This document shows, piece after piece, positions 21,217 to 32,754 of a DNA stretch of 64,000 bases (the first letter of the stretch is position 1; every line of letters starts with the position of its first letter). The stretch comes from Tubulanus polymorphus (Eukaryota; Nemertea; Palaeonemertea; Tubulaniformes; Tubulanidae), in assembly GCF_964204645.1 (NCBI RefSeq), contig NC_134029.1, positions 17,254,450 to 17,318,449 on the forward strand, read 5' to 3'. The position numbers and the translations under genes were made by a program. Below the pieces are notes generated by a model. The model saw nothing but the letters and a program-made list of their open reading frames with translations. It did no database searches and was not told the origin of the DNA.

Positions 21217-22396
21217 GCATGGACAGTATGTGTGGAGTATACTTCTGGAGGGCTACTTGTTGGACAAATTAATTCGCTTGAAATCCGGATTTTTAATGCA
21301 TACAGGCAGCGTAATGAGGAAAACCCATTCACAAACCGTGCAAGCCAACTTAAACACTATGCTCAATATTCCCTGCAAGACGCAAAATATCTTATTTCAA
21401 CGTTCATGTATTAAACATGGAGCAACTTTTCTTTTGTCTACACGTTGATGGGCGACGAACTATGGTATTCTCTGAAGGAGGTAGATTAAATTTGACAGCT
21501 AGTTATATAAATGATGCAGCTTTTGGACAAAAGGGATCTAACTAAATTTCTTTTTAAATCACTGTGGAATGGAATGGAATGGATTGACGCCAACGGCATG
21601 CAGTAGGCCCCTACGTATGCGTCATACTGATTAGCGTCAACCAATTAATCTAAATCGGGCAAACCATTCAACAACTATGAATAAGTTATTTGCTGTGGTG
21701 TGATAATAATTAGTTTTTTTTGAAGAAATGACATACCAACTATTAGAAAAATGTACCGATTCTTATTTTTAGACTACTACTGAATCTATAAAAGGAGGAG
21801 TCATAGACAAAGTTGATTTGCTTAGCTGGAGACACTTCTTGTCAAGTACATCATCTCAATTACTGGGTGTTTTGTAAGTTTAATTTCAGTATTTATTCTC
21901 TGCTGTTCCCTCGGACCTCAGTGCTTTCAAACTAGGCCCAAACCCATAGGCTATATAGTCCAGGGTCTATTAGCGACTACTTTTTTATTTCCTACTTAAA
22001 TGCACCTTTTTCTATTTCAGACTCAGGCTTAGAATGTGCAAATTTTTTGAGATACTGAGAAATCAGCTGGCACCAGTAAACTTCAACTGCGAAATTTGCA
22101 GCAGGATAGCTGAACGACACAATTTTTAAAAATAAAATGGCTGTTCGAATGCTATTTCAATAATAACTTGATTCGACCAGAGAGAAATAAGTCAATTGTG
22201 GATGTACAGTACACCCACTTTTCTTCCCTGTTTCCTGGTACCAAATTTTTAGTCTTAAGCTAAGCGATATTCTAAGGTATGCAAGTGGATTTCATTAGAA
22301 TATGAAGCAATGGAACCAGAATTCTAGCCCGAGTTAAGCGAACTATTGATTCTGATATAATGTAAGAACTGATTTCCTTTGTGTACTCTTGCAGAA
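21217..22396. other. Non-coding, no gene recognised
   Basis: Short open frames at 21230-21448 are not supported by any family or splice site. A short GGAATGGAATGGAATGG run lies at 21567. Nothing else seen. Confidence 0.35.
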
Positions 22397-22731
22397 TGTC
22401 ATCCTCCCCCGGCAGGGATTCGAACCTGATGGCATCGAGATTGCCACGGCACGAAACCCTGCCATTATCGACCGTGTGCGCAGATACATGCGCAGTTCAG
22501 ATGATGTGATATTTAGCCAATCAGAAATCCCGTTTTATTTTAGCCCGGGTTTTCCCATTTATAGTTCTTCCTTGAAATTTGCCTCAACGATTATACACCG
22601 AGCAATCTGATTGGTGCCGCCAGTTTTTGTTCAGAAAGCTGCGCATGTACCTGCGCACCCGGTCTACTGATGCAGGGGTTCGTGCCGTGGCGATGCCATC
22701 AGGTTCGAGTCCCTGCAGAGGGAGAATGGCA
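22397..22731. mobile_element. Fold-back element with tRNA B-box-like motifs in both arms
   Basis: Long inverted arms of about 125 bp (22397-22530 and 22605-22731) separated by about 75 bp. The outer part of each arm carries GGTTCGAATCC or GGTTCGAGTCC (in opposite orientations) next to GATGGCATCG and CCACGGCACGAA. The inner part carries GTGCGCAG.TACATGCGCAG. The flanks share GAA directly next to the ends, a possible 3-bp target duplication. No coding capacity. Confidence 0.7.
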
Positions 22732-23175
22732 GAATGTGTTATGTATTATTTCAAGCTGTTAAATAATATAGTTAGACAAACGTCCAATTATTGAATCTTT
22801 CTTGTTGACTCGTTTAATTTTGTGAGTTTAGAGTTCCAGTCAATCCACAATGTGCAGTGCCTAGCCTTCATCTACACTAAAGCCATGCCTGTGTATGGGA
22901 AAATGTCGTTCGACTCCTATAAGCCAGACAAATCAAAGCATGCAATACATTGCAGATAGTAGTCTCCGGCAAGTTGAAAGAGAAAGTAAACCAGGTTTTA
23001 CCCCGTACCCTACCCGGGAACAAAGACACTTAAAGACTCCTTCCTCCTTGTAGAAATTGTAGAAATATGGCACCCAAACGTATCAATGCTAAATACAGTA
23101 TACTATGACGGTTGAACCTTTATTAACGAATTTCAATGACACCGAAAATAGAATCAAAATAATCATAAGTTCCAT
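22732..23175. other. Non-coding, no gene recognised
   Basis: Host-like sequence between the fold-back element and the BEL/Pao insertion. No gene or repeat recognised. Confidence 0.4.
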
Positions 23176-23180
23176 GCTAG

Positions 23181-23413
23181 TGTAAACGCCTTCCCTGTTA
23201 GACTACGAACGACGAAACGACTGTATTAGAAGACGTCTAGTTTATTTCTCACCCACAGTACAGGGCTCAACAGTATAAATACTTGTGTTCAATGATGTGT
23301 AAATCACAAACTGCTTTAACATATAAAAGAGAATTCATGCTTGAAATGGTATACACTGAATACAGTTAAATCCAGATTACAGCATTACAGTATTCACTAT
23401 TATAGTATTCACA
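23181..23413 (-). repeat. 3' LTR of the BEL/Pao element
   Basis: 233 bp, differing from the other LTR at one base (G in CAGTACAGGGC here, A there, plus-strand reading). On the element strand it carries AATAAA (GAGAAATAAACTAGACG), a plausible polyadenylation signal. Confidence 0.95.
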
Positions 23414-23570
23414 TCCTCCCGCCGCCAAATGGCAGTGTTTTAATACATATAAGAAGATTTTCAATTGGTCTTCATTAAAATTCAAGTATTCGTATACAGC
23501 ATATTACAACATCATACATACTTACAATTACATAATAGTTACAATATAAATTTTTCGTGAACCTCATTGA

Positions 23571-24011
23571 TTACTCATTATCCTCCCGCCCCGCCAAAGT
23601 AGCGATCTTTCTACGAGCATCAATTGCAGCACGCCGTATTGGCCGTACGAAGGAATTAGTATCAATTGAAGAGTCATCGATTTCCTTATCAGGAACCGGA
23701 AGAGTAGAACATAAAATTTCCAATGGAAATAATTTAGATATTGGTCGTGATGTAAAACCTGAAGAAGTTTTCAATGAAACTGACCTAACCAAACCATCAC
23801 AACCCTTATGCAGCTCTGTTATAATCCCCAATCGCCACTTTGTACGAGGTCCCTCATCGTGAATTTGAACTACTTCACCTATCACCGGAGGGTTGAAACC
23901 ACGACCTTTGGTTCTATGAAAATCTCGTAAACTCAATAAATACTCATTCTTCCAACGTTTCCAAACACCATTAAGTAATGTTGATAGAAATTTTAATCTA
24001 TCAACCAACAT
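23571..24011 (-). pseudogene. BEL/Pao C-terminal domain (DUF5641 type)
   Basis: About 146 residues in a shifted frame continuing the integrase. It contains WKRWKNEYLLSLRDFH and GEVVQIHDEGPRTKWRLGII, the conserved C-terminal domain of BEL/Pao integrases, and ends in a Ser/Arg-rich tail (VRPIRRAAIDARRKIATLAG) before TAA. It is one frameshift away from the integrase core. Confidence 0.88.
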
Positions 24012-24037
24012 AGAACGATCAACAATAAAATCGGGGT

Positions 24038-24676
24038 CTAATAAATCTTGGAAACGTCAGGATGAGGTAAAGTTGTTAATTTATGACCACACAAAAACAT
24101 AGATGGAGTTAACGGCTCTGGGTCTCCAATTTCTGTTGAAACGTATGTAATTGGTCGGTCATTTAAATGAGCCTCTATATCAATCAACAATGTATTCAGT
24201 TCATCGAAAGTGATCGAAGCTCTACCTAACACTTTCTTCAAACAGTTTTTAACAAGACCAACGATTCTTTCATAGAATCCACCGTGCCAGGGGGCACGTT
24301 TAGGTATGAATTGCCACATTATCCCGCGATCTGCCGAAAAGCGAGATACTTCTTCTGATGAGAATAATTTTTTAAGGATCTCATTTGCACAAGTGAAAGT
24401 TGAAGCGTTGTCCGAAATTAGGCGTTTAGGTAGAGATCGTCTAGCCACAAACCTTCTCAACGCTAACAAAAATTGCTCAGTTGTTAGGTCACGAACCAGC
24501 TCTAAATGAACTGCGCGGGTGACTGCACACGTGAACAAACAGACATGACATTTTCGATCACCATTTTGAGATTTAACAGTCATTGGACCAAGGTAGTCCA
24601 CACCCGTAAAATGAAAACAATTAGATTGCGTAACTCGACTAATTGGTAACGGAGGTGGATTCGGCAAGAAAAATGG
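24038..24676 (-). pseudogene. BEL/Pao integrase core
   Basis: Same frame as the polyprotein, separated only by one TGA. Integrase catalytic core of the retroviral type: HFTGVDYLGPMTVK carries the first Asp, SDNASTF the second, and FYERIVGLVKNCLK the Glu region. It ends at a TAG produced by a 1- or 2-base frameshift near 24040, just after HPDVSK. Confidence 0.88.
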
Positions 24677-24679
24677 TCG

Positions 24680-27600
24680 TCAATGTACTTTACGACAAAC
24701 CACACACCTCATCAGATAACGTTTAACAAGTTGTCTGATTTGAGGAATCCAATACTTCTCACGAATTTTGCAAATTGTAGAGCTCAAACCGTCATGTAAG
24801 TTGTCGAAATGAGCACGACGGATAAATAATTTCGTTAAATCATGATACTTAGGGAGAAGTATTGGATCCTTCGCAGTATCCGGTATCGGTGCGTTTCCGA
24901 AACGCCCGTGACAACGAATTATATCATTTCTATCTATGTACAGTTGTAACTGATTAATGATAGGTAAGCGGTGTGAACCGTTTTTATTACATATTAACTG
25001 TTCTCTAATTTCCGAAAACTGCTCAAATTGCATGGCTTTAACTATCTTAATATCTGCATTCTCAATTTCTTCAGCCGTAACTGAAGATGTAACACGTTCG
25101 CTCACTGCTGCACGGCAGTTAGATATAAATCGATAAACTAATGCTGTAACTCGTAAAAGTTTCGTCAAAGACGAATGTTCTCTAGCAAATAAAAAGTCGA
25201 GCATATGACTCCTATCTTCTGAAACAGGAGATTTAAGATTTTGCTCTCCTATTGTTGATGATGAATGAAGCGCCAGAAGTGATAGTGATGTAACCTTGAT
25301 GTAACCTCTAGACCTTGACAATATCAGTGTACTTTCAGTACCACACTTAAGATACGAGACGGCACCGTATGCCATCTTGCTGGCATCCGCAAATGTATGC
25401 AGTTCTATCCTATCTGAATCCCTGTTATGAAAGTAACATCTTGGAATATGAAAATCAGAAACTACATTTAATTCGGATGCTATTTGCTTCCATTGTTGAC
25501 ACAGATCAGAAGGCAATGGCGTATCCCAATCAAAGTTTTGTCTCCACAAATTTTGAGCGAAAATCTTTGCCTTTATAGTCAATGGAGTAATCAAACCTAA
25601 AGGATCGTAGATTTTTGACAAGTTCTGGATAACTACCCTCTTAGTTAAAGGCACATAAGGATCAATAAATTTTGGTTTTAGAGATACAGTGTCTCGATCT
25701 GTGTCCCAACGAATGCCAAGCGAGTCTATAGTCAAAGAATTCTCTAAGACGCCATCTATACCGGCGAGCTTGCGAATTTCTTCGCTATTTGACGACCAAG
25801 GTCTTAAATTGAATCTGCCGTCAGCTAGTATCTTACGTGACTGTGTGTAGTAAGTTTTGGCGTCAGCTTCAGAAGGAACTGAAGTCAAAACGTTATCAAC
25901 GTAAATGTTCTTACTTAAATTAGAAGAAGTCTCATTACGATTCTGTTTCAGATGATGCAGTACTGTGCTATTCAAAATGAAAGGAGATGAAGTTGCTCCA
26001 AATAGCACTCTTTTGAAACGGTATATTTCAAATTTTGAATTTGCATCATCTGCATTACTAAGCCAGAAAAATCTAGTCGCATCCCTGTCTTTCGGATGTA
26101 AGCCAATCTGCAAAAAAGCCTTCTCTATGTCGGCGGCCAATCCGACGTCAAAGAAACGGAATCTCAATAGAATTGATGTCAATTCATTTAATAAAGAAGG
26201 GCCCGAATCAAGACAATCATTAAGGCTAGGATTATCCGAAGTCCGAAAACCGCAATCGAAAACGATCCGAATTGGCGTGGTTTTTGAATCTCGAAAGACA
26301 GGGTGATGCGCCAAATAGTGGATTCTATCAGACTTTGATAATTCAGAATCTGACACTTTCTCGATAAACCCTTTCTCTAATTGATCAGAGATTATGTTAG
26401 AATACACTCTCAGCATATCTGGAGTTCTCGCTAAACGTTGCAAAGTACCACGAGTACGGTTTGTGACTGCATTGTAATTGGTTGGCAGAGGAGGATGATC
26501 CTCTCGCCACGGAAACTTTGCTTGGTACCTGTTATCCCTTTCTTTATCGATATAGTTTGAACAGTAATTATCAAGAAATTTCTGATCGGAATCATGTGTA
26601 CACTCTGGCATTATACCTATAGACTCTAATGACCAAAAATCCGATGAATCAGGTTGAGAAGTAAGATTGATTAAAACATTAATCGAATGAAATAAAGAAA
26701 GGTCAACAGGGCCAGCAATCAAATAACCTAATTTAGATTTTAGAGCAATCGGGCCAGATTTCGTTCGAATAATTTCATCACAAATGAACTGATAATAGAA
26801 ATCTGCACCGATGAGTAACTCAACCTCAAAATTCTCAGAATGATCGATAGAATGGGCTAACGTAAGCCCTTTAAATTCGGGTATTTCAACAGTACTAGCA
26901 GGTACCAATAGTGGTTCAGTAATCTCGTCTATCACTAAAGCTTGAATAGTAACAGTCGAGCCATCTATGCAATGGACACGAATATCAACAACATCAAAAT
27001 ATCGTATCTGAGAGTTAGAACTAAATGCCGAAACTTTCAAACTATAACGAGCGTAGATTTCTAAATCTAATGAGTCTACAACCTTCCTAGATACAAACGT
27101 TCTTTGTGACCCGTCGTCAAACAAAATATTACAAATTTTAGATTCATTTTGACCTGCAATTCTAGCTACTGCTGTTTTCAACAAAACAGAACTAGCCTGA
27201 ACTGAATGATTATTTGAACTCTCATATACCGATGAATCTGTACAATTATAGTGATTGACTGACAGTGTAGGTTGTTTCGGTTCGGTTTGGGTGATGATTG
27301 TAGAATCACCTGGCGCATCTCTAGACTCCGGTAGAACTATATTACCGTAATTCGAAGGTTTGATTTCTGGAGTAGGAGAAATGATACCTTGTGTACGTAG
27401 TTGATGAGTTTTCTCTCGAGTAAAACATAGACTTGAGTGATGTTTCTTCGAACAAAAACGGCAGCGGCCAGATGATTTACAATCTTTCACTGGGTGATCA
27501 CCCAAACAGTTGAAACACCTCCTTGCTTCTCTAACTAATTTCAACCTCTGTTGAATATCGGTGACAGTAGGGCAATCTGAAGAAAAATGTGCAGAATTAG

Positions 27601-28645
27601 TACAGAAAATACAAAACTTTCGTTTCTCTCTTGAAAATCTCTGACTTTGATAAGTCTTTCTGGGATTCACTGACTTGGCGTTTGTCAGTAACGAGGTAAC
27701 ATCAGCGTCACATGCAAGCTTAGAAGAGGAAACTTCATTGAATTTATCGCACGATTCGAATATTTGTAACTCCTCTAATATGGCACAACGAAGTTCATCT
27801 AATGACCAATCGGAATGTAACTTGTTACACGAACGGGCGATTGTTCGACGAAAATTTAGCGGCAATTTTTCCAACATAATTGGCACTAATAACGAGCCAT
27901 ACGAGGATGGTGATCTACCGACGGACTCCAGATGACGAATATAACTTTCGGTTTGATCATAGAAATGTCTCAGTGATACATGATCGTTGGATGGAGGAGA
28001 TATTTCTAATAAAGCACGTAAATAACCTTGTTCAATTTTCTGAGACTGGCCGAATCGCTGCTTCAGTAATTTAATGGCTGTACGATAATTCTCTTCGGTT
28101 AATGGTAACCCGTCTATACAGCCTTTTGCTTCTCCTAATAACTGACATTTCAAATATGCAAATTTTTCGACATCAGAGAATGAACTGCTACTATGTACTG
28201 CAGCGTCAAACAGACCCCAGAAGGTTTGCCAGTTCAAAATATTCCCGTCAAACTTGGGTAATTGTAATTTCGGTAATGTCGATTTTTGAATATCAGATGT
28301 ATACCTTTTCGGAGTAGATTCAGTTTTCGTGAGTTTTTCTATTCCTTTTGAGTATGTCATTATTTCTCCAAATAAACCAGATAAATACGTCTCACCTTCC
28401 ATCACGTGCGACGTTATATCTTCATCGGACTCCAGAAGTTCAAGTAACTGTGCGTCGATGTTTTCCAGTTGCATCAATTTCCGCTTGAGAGTTTCTAATG
28501 CAATGGTTGCTTTCAGGACATCTTGTTTTTCGACGTGGGTTTTCACATCCCCTAGAATTTTTGTCGCCACTCCACGGTTTGCCGTTCTGCTGGCTTTCTG
28601 CTTTTTCAAAGAATCAGACATCTCGGATTCAGACTCGGATTTCAC
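24680..28645 (-). pseudogene. BEL/Pao gag-pol polyprotein, N-terminal 1321 residues
   Basis: Domains in order: gag region of the DUF1759 type (LPKLQLPKFDGNILNWQTFW, about residues 123-142), CCHC zinc knuckles near 345 and 380-405, DUF1758 aspartic protease with DDGS near 511, reverse transcriptase with YVDN near 918 where active elements have YVDD, A17/RNase H region (FADASKMAYGAV), and the integrase zinc-binding part (CVVCRKVH at the end). Between about 25270 and 25330 the RNase H domain is cut short by a deletion next to a repeated GATGTAACCT. It ends at TGA 24677-24679, after which the frame continues. The D-to-N change in the polymerase motif and the deletion mean it cannot copy itself. 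Confidence 0.92.
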
Positions 28646-28689
28646 GTAGCAGTTTTCTCAGTTCTACAACTCTACGGCTCGAGGGACCA

Positions 28690-28922
28690 TGTAAACGCCT
28701 TCCCTGTTAGACTACGAACGACGAAACGACTGTATTAGAAGACGTCTAGTTTATTTCTCACCCACAGTACAAGGCTCAACAGTATAAATACTTGTGTTCA
28801 ATGATGTGTAAATCACAAACTGCTTTAACATATAAAAGAGAATTCATGCTTGAAATGGTATACACTGAATACAGTTAAATCCAGATTACAGCATTACAGT
28901 ATTCACTATTATAGTATTCACA
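28690..28922 (-). repeat. 5' LTR of the BEL/Pao element
   Basis: 233 bp, 232 identical to the 3' LTR. It should hold the promoter. On the element strand TTTTATATG is a possible TATA-like box. Confidence 0.95.
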
Positions 28923-29212
28923 GCTAGCACTTAATTTGGGTTATCAGGTTCAGCCTAACTGTACTTTCATTCAGCTACTACTTGTATGAGACTTGGCAAT
29001 GATAAGTTGCAAGAAATCACCAAACATAAAAAAGAATATTTTGAATTAATATTACTGTAATTAAGAATTTATTCAAATGAAGTGATAACTTCTTTGTTAG
29101 ATCGTACCGGTATATGCACAGATAGTGCCAGTATATGCACATAAAACAAAAAAAAACACATCTAACAATCCACGCAATCCGCAATCGATCAAGTCGAACA
29201 TGACGACGACCT

Positions 29213-29457
29213 TAAGGCATGTCTCTGTAACCGAAGGTAGAGCATAAAACACGGTTCAGGACTCGTCAGCGGACACCAGCCCGGAAAAAAATTCAAAACG
29301 TGTATTGTCGGTACCTAGCACGATTTCAGCGTTTTTCGGGAATTCCCTGAAATTTCGGCGTTTTTTGGAAATTCCCTGAAATTTCGGCGTTTTTATTTCA
29401 GCGTTTCAGCTTTTCAGTGTTTCAGCTTTTTCAGCGAAGTTCAGGAACCGATCTATC
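29213..29457 (-). repeat. Right member of a long inverted repeat pair
   Basis: Reverse complement partner of 20985-21216. Together they bracket the BEL/Pao insertion and about 2.2 kb of other sequence. They may be the arms of a DNA transposon into which BEL/Pao jumped, or just two copies of one dispersed repeat. Confidence 0.85.
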
Positions 29458-29727
29458 GACCCAGCATGTGCTTAAAGATGAGCTCTTAATAGGACAGATC
29501 CATTTTTAAGGATGGTGATAATACAGTATCATGATGTTTGAATGCCAAAATAAATGCCTGGTCAAATAAATCAATATTTGTGATTGTACGTCCGCGAAAG
29601 ATCGGTTTCAAAGCTGAATCATATTTGATGTTTACACAGCATATTAGGTTCGAATCTGTCAATGCATTTTATTCTATGTATCGATATTTCAATTTACTAC
29701 AATTCCCATCATTCTGAATGGCTTTGC

Positions 29728-29762
29728 AGAAAACCCGTCATCGCTGCTTAGCAGCTATACTT
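29728..29762 (+). repeat. Loop-variable hairpin motif, copy 5
   Basis: AGAAAACCCGTCATCGCTGC, loop TTA, GCAGCTATACTT. One inserted A and one T-to-C change outside the stem; the stem is unchanged. It is followed by AT-rich 3'-end-like sequence with AATAAATACATCTAAATCT. Confidence 0.75.
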
Positions 29763-30160
29763 ATTATTATCATTATTTTTATTTTTATTATTATAATTAT
29801 GCTTTCCTCTGGTTGCCCTGCTGTTATTTTACATCAGTTTATATATGTTTGTGTGAATCAAATTAATCATCTATTGTCATTTTGTCTGGTATTTATTTAT
29901 TGATGTAAATTATTAAGGAAATGAATAAATACATCTAAATCTAAAAATCTTTTTCACATTGGATCGTACTGAAAGGATACAACTGCAATTTACTTTAATA
30001 ATAATTTATTTTTCATTTAACTACATTTCCACGAATAATCACAATACAGAAAAATGTAAAGTAAAGTTAAATGAAGGTAACAGGGAGAACCTTAGGGGCT
30101 GTACAGGTCACTGCACCTAGGTGCCTAGAGTGCAAGAGTGCAAGTGCGGCGAATTGAGTA
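29763..30160. other. Non-coding, repeat tail
   Basis: TTATTATTATCATTATT microsatellite and a polyadenylation-like GAATAAATACATC at about 29921 suggest the 3' end of a retroelement read on the plus strand. No gene. Confidence 0.4.
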
Positions 30161-32754
30161 GATAGTAATAACAATAGTAATAATAATAATAATGATAATA
30201 ATAATAATTATTATTATTATAGTAAAGTATTACTGTAATAGAACGAACAAAAGTCCACAAAAATATCAGTTGAATAAATAAAAAAACAAAGAACAAAAAA
30301 AAAATAAATAAAACGAAAAAGTCAAATAGTGATATGAATAAATCATAATTGAATAAGACGGAAAAATTACAAGGGACATTTAGCTTGCCCTTGTGAAAAA
30401 ACTAGTACTTTGTAAACGCCTGAGTTTTGACCCTACTGATTAAAGAATGTAATGATGGCGCAGACTTGATATTGTTTTGTTGAATCTGCCATAACAGAGG
30501 CACTCTGGTGAGAAATGATTGGTTAAAAATATGCGATTTGTGGGGATGAATTCTTGGGTAGTGTCTACTTCTTGTATTATAATTGTGACTAAATGAATTT
30601 GTGTTCAAAAGAGCTAAGATGGGCTCTGGAAGAGTTTTTTTTAGCAAAACCATATCCTACTTTGAGGAGTTCGAGTGTAATCATGTCTTCAAATTTCAAA
30701 ATCTTGTATTTACGAAAGAGGGGGGATGATGGTGCATTGAATCTTGCTCCATCAATGGCTCGGACAGCTTTTTTTGTAAGGTGTTGACAGTTTTTAGATT
30801 TGCTTTGGAAATTAAAGGACCCCACAGCGATAAACAATATGAAAGATGCGAATTAATATATCTAGAATAAAGTAATCGTTTAGAACACAATGGTAAAAGG
30901 TTTTTGACTGATTTCAATAAATAGATGTTTTTGTTTAGTTTTGAACACAATGATTTAATATGACTGTCGAATGACAATTTATTGTCAACAATAAGACCTA
31001 GAAATTTATTGGATTGTACAGAATCAATTTTACTCTCTCCAAATTTTATGTTGGGATTAACGATGGTGCAATTTCTTGGTTTAACAAAGAGTCCAGCAGT
31101 TTTTGAAATGTTTAACGTTAATTTATTTGCCATAAACCATTCAATAACAACTGCAGATTCGGCGTTAATATTCTTTGAAATTGTTTCGATATTTTTGCCG
31201 CTAATTGTCAGGGTCGAATCATCGGCAAACAAAATACCTTTACAAAATTCTAGGTTTTTACATAGGTCATTAGTGTACAACAAAAAAGTAAGGGTCCAAG
31301 CACTGAGTCCTGAGGGACCCCATAATCTACTATGCAAGTATCGGAGTTGTAATTATTATAACTCGTATACATCTTACGGTCCGTTAAATAACTGGTGAAC
31401 AATTTCAATGCAATCCCACGGACACCATAATGCTGGAGTATTGCAATTAAAATATCTGTATCCAAGGAGTCGAAAGCTTTCGATAGATCAAGAAATACCC
31501 CAATTGTTGAATTTGAATTATCTAATCCTCTAATGCAGTTCCCTAGAAATTCCATAATTGCATGAACAGTCGAGTGTGAGTTTCGGAATCCATATTGGCT
31601 TGAATAAAGGATGTTATTTTTTGTTAGAAATGAGTAAAATCTATCACGTATAATTTTTTTCCAGTAGCTTGGAAATTGTTGGTAGCAATGAAATTGGTCT
31701 ATAATTAGTCAGGAGATGTTTGTCATTACCTTTGTGGAGAGGGATTACTTTCGCTAATTTCATTTGGGCCGGAACAATACCATCAGAAAGAGATTTATTG
31801 AAGATTGTGGTCAAGGGTTTAATTATTTCAGCAGCGATACGCTTCAGGATATTATTGTTAATTTCATCATGACCGGCACTATACTTATTTGGCAATAAAT
31901 TTATATGTTTAAAAATCTCTTCTTGGCTTGTTGGCATAAAAAAAATTGAGTTGGGGTTACTTTCTCCAAGGAAGGAATCAAATCGTTTTTTGGTTACAGG
32001 TATTCTATTGGCATACTTTTTGCCAATAGTACTGAAGAATTTGTTGAAGCTATTTGAAATCAAAGTTGGCTCGGTGACAGGTTTATCATCAATCAAAAAT
32101 GTATCTGCAATAACTGATCGTTTATCATTACATTTGCCAATCGATGACTTGAGAATGTTCCAAAGTTTGCGACTGTCATGTCTGAAAGATTCAATTTTTT
32201 AGAGTAATACAACTTTTTGGCTTTACGCTTGAGTTGATTGAATTTATTTCTGTACTGTATATAATTCTGGTAACGTAAGGATGTTTTATCAGCGCCGATA
32301 CATGTACTGTATAACCTGTGACATTTATTGGAACTTTTCATTAGACCTTTTGTCATCCAGGGATCAATTATCGTGGTTGGTCGAATCCGTTTTGGTTGTT
32401 TAGGAGAAAACTTGTCAATAGTATTTTGTAATTCTATCGTAAATGAATCATACGCATTTTACTATTCATATTTTTAAGGTAGCTCCAATCAATTCGTACT
32501 AAATTCTGTCGTATTTGGTTTACATTAAAAGCGTTTAAATTTCTAACGTAGCTATCTCCTGATTGTATGTTACTGTACATTTCCTCTTCAATTGCCAATA
32601 AGCAGGGAAAATGGTCAGATAAGTATGTAAGAGCTATAGCTGCTTTCACGGATGAGATGTATTGACTAACGTAAATATTGTCAATAAGCGTAGCGGTTGT
32701 CGGTGTCACTCTAGTAGGCTTTGTGATACTAGGCAATAGACCATGAACTTTCAC
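30160..32754 (-). mobile_element. Jockey/CR1-type LINE, decayed
   Basis: Minus-strand non-LTR retrotransposon. From 5' to 3' of the element: end of the endonuclease domain (32434-32754, LIDNIYVSQYI and SDHFP), a linker (32093-32356), reverse transcriptase in three pieces (31644-32096 with NYRPISLLPTISKLLE; 31250-31555 with FLDLSKAFDSLD and GVPQDSVLGPLLF; 30696-31337 with FADDSTLTISGK) and C-terminal parts to 30402. Frameshifts separate the pieces. In the GVPQ block the usual Gly after Gln is Asp. The 3' tail on the element strand is an (ATT)n-like run (30170-30222). The 5' end is truncated near 32760. Clade assignment is by motif style only. Confidence 0.85.

Larger units (their letters stand above)
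23176..28927 (-). mobile_element. BEL/Pao LTR retrotransposon with target duplications
   Basis: Complete in outline: two 233-bp LTRs (TG...CA), a 5-bp target duplication GCTAG (23176-23180 and 28923-28927), a primer binding site next to the 5' LTR (28675-28689) whose complement CGGCTCGAGGGACCA matches the 3' end of metazoan tRNA-Tyr at 14 of 15 positions, and a purine-rich GGCGGGAGGA next to the 3' LTR (near 23414-23424). Coding order on the minus strand is gag, protease, reverse transcriptase, shortened RNase H, integrase, C-terminal chromodomain-like part. Lesions: one in-frame TGA, one frameshift and an internal deletion. Confidence 0.95.

Noticed and set aside
24677-24679. Programmed TGA readthrough between BEL/Pao polymerase and integrase
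   Set aside because: BEL/Pao elements usually have one open frame, and this copy has further lesions, so a plain nonsense mutation is more likely.
23557-28650. Plus-strand open frames within the BEL/Pao element
   Set aside because: They are antisense to the well-supported gag-pol reading.
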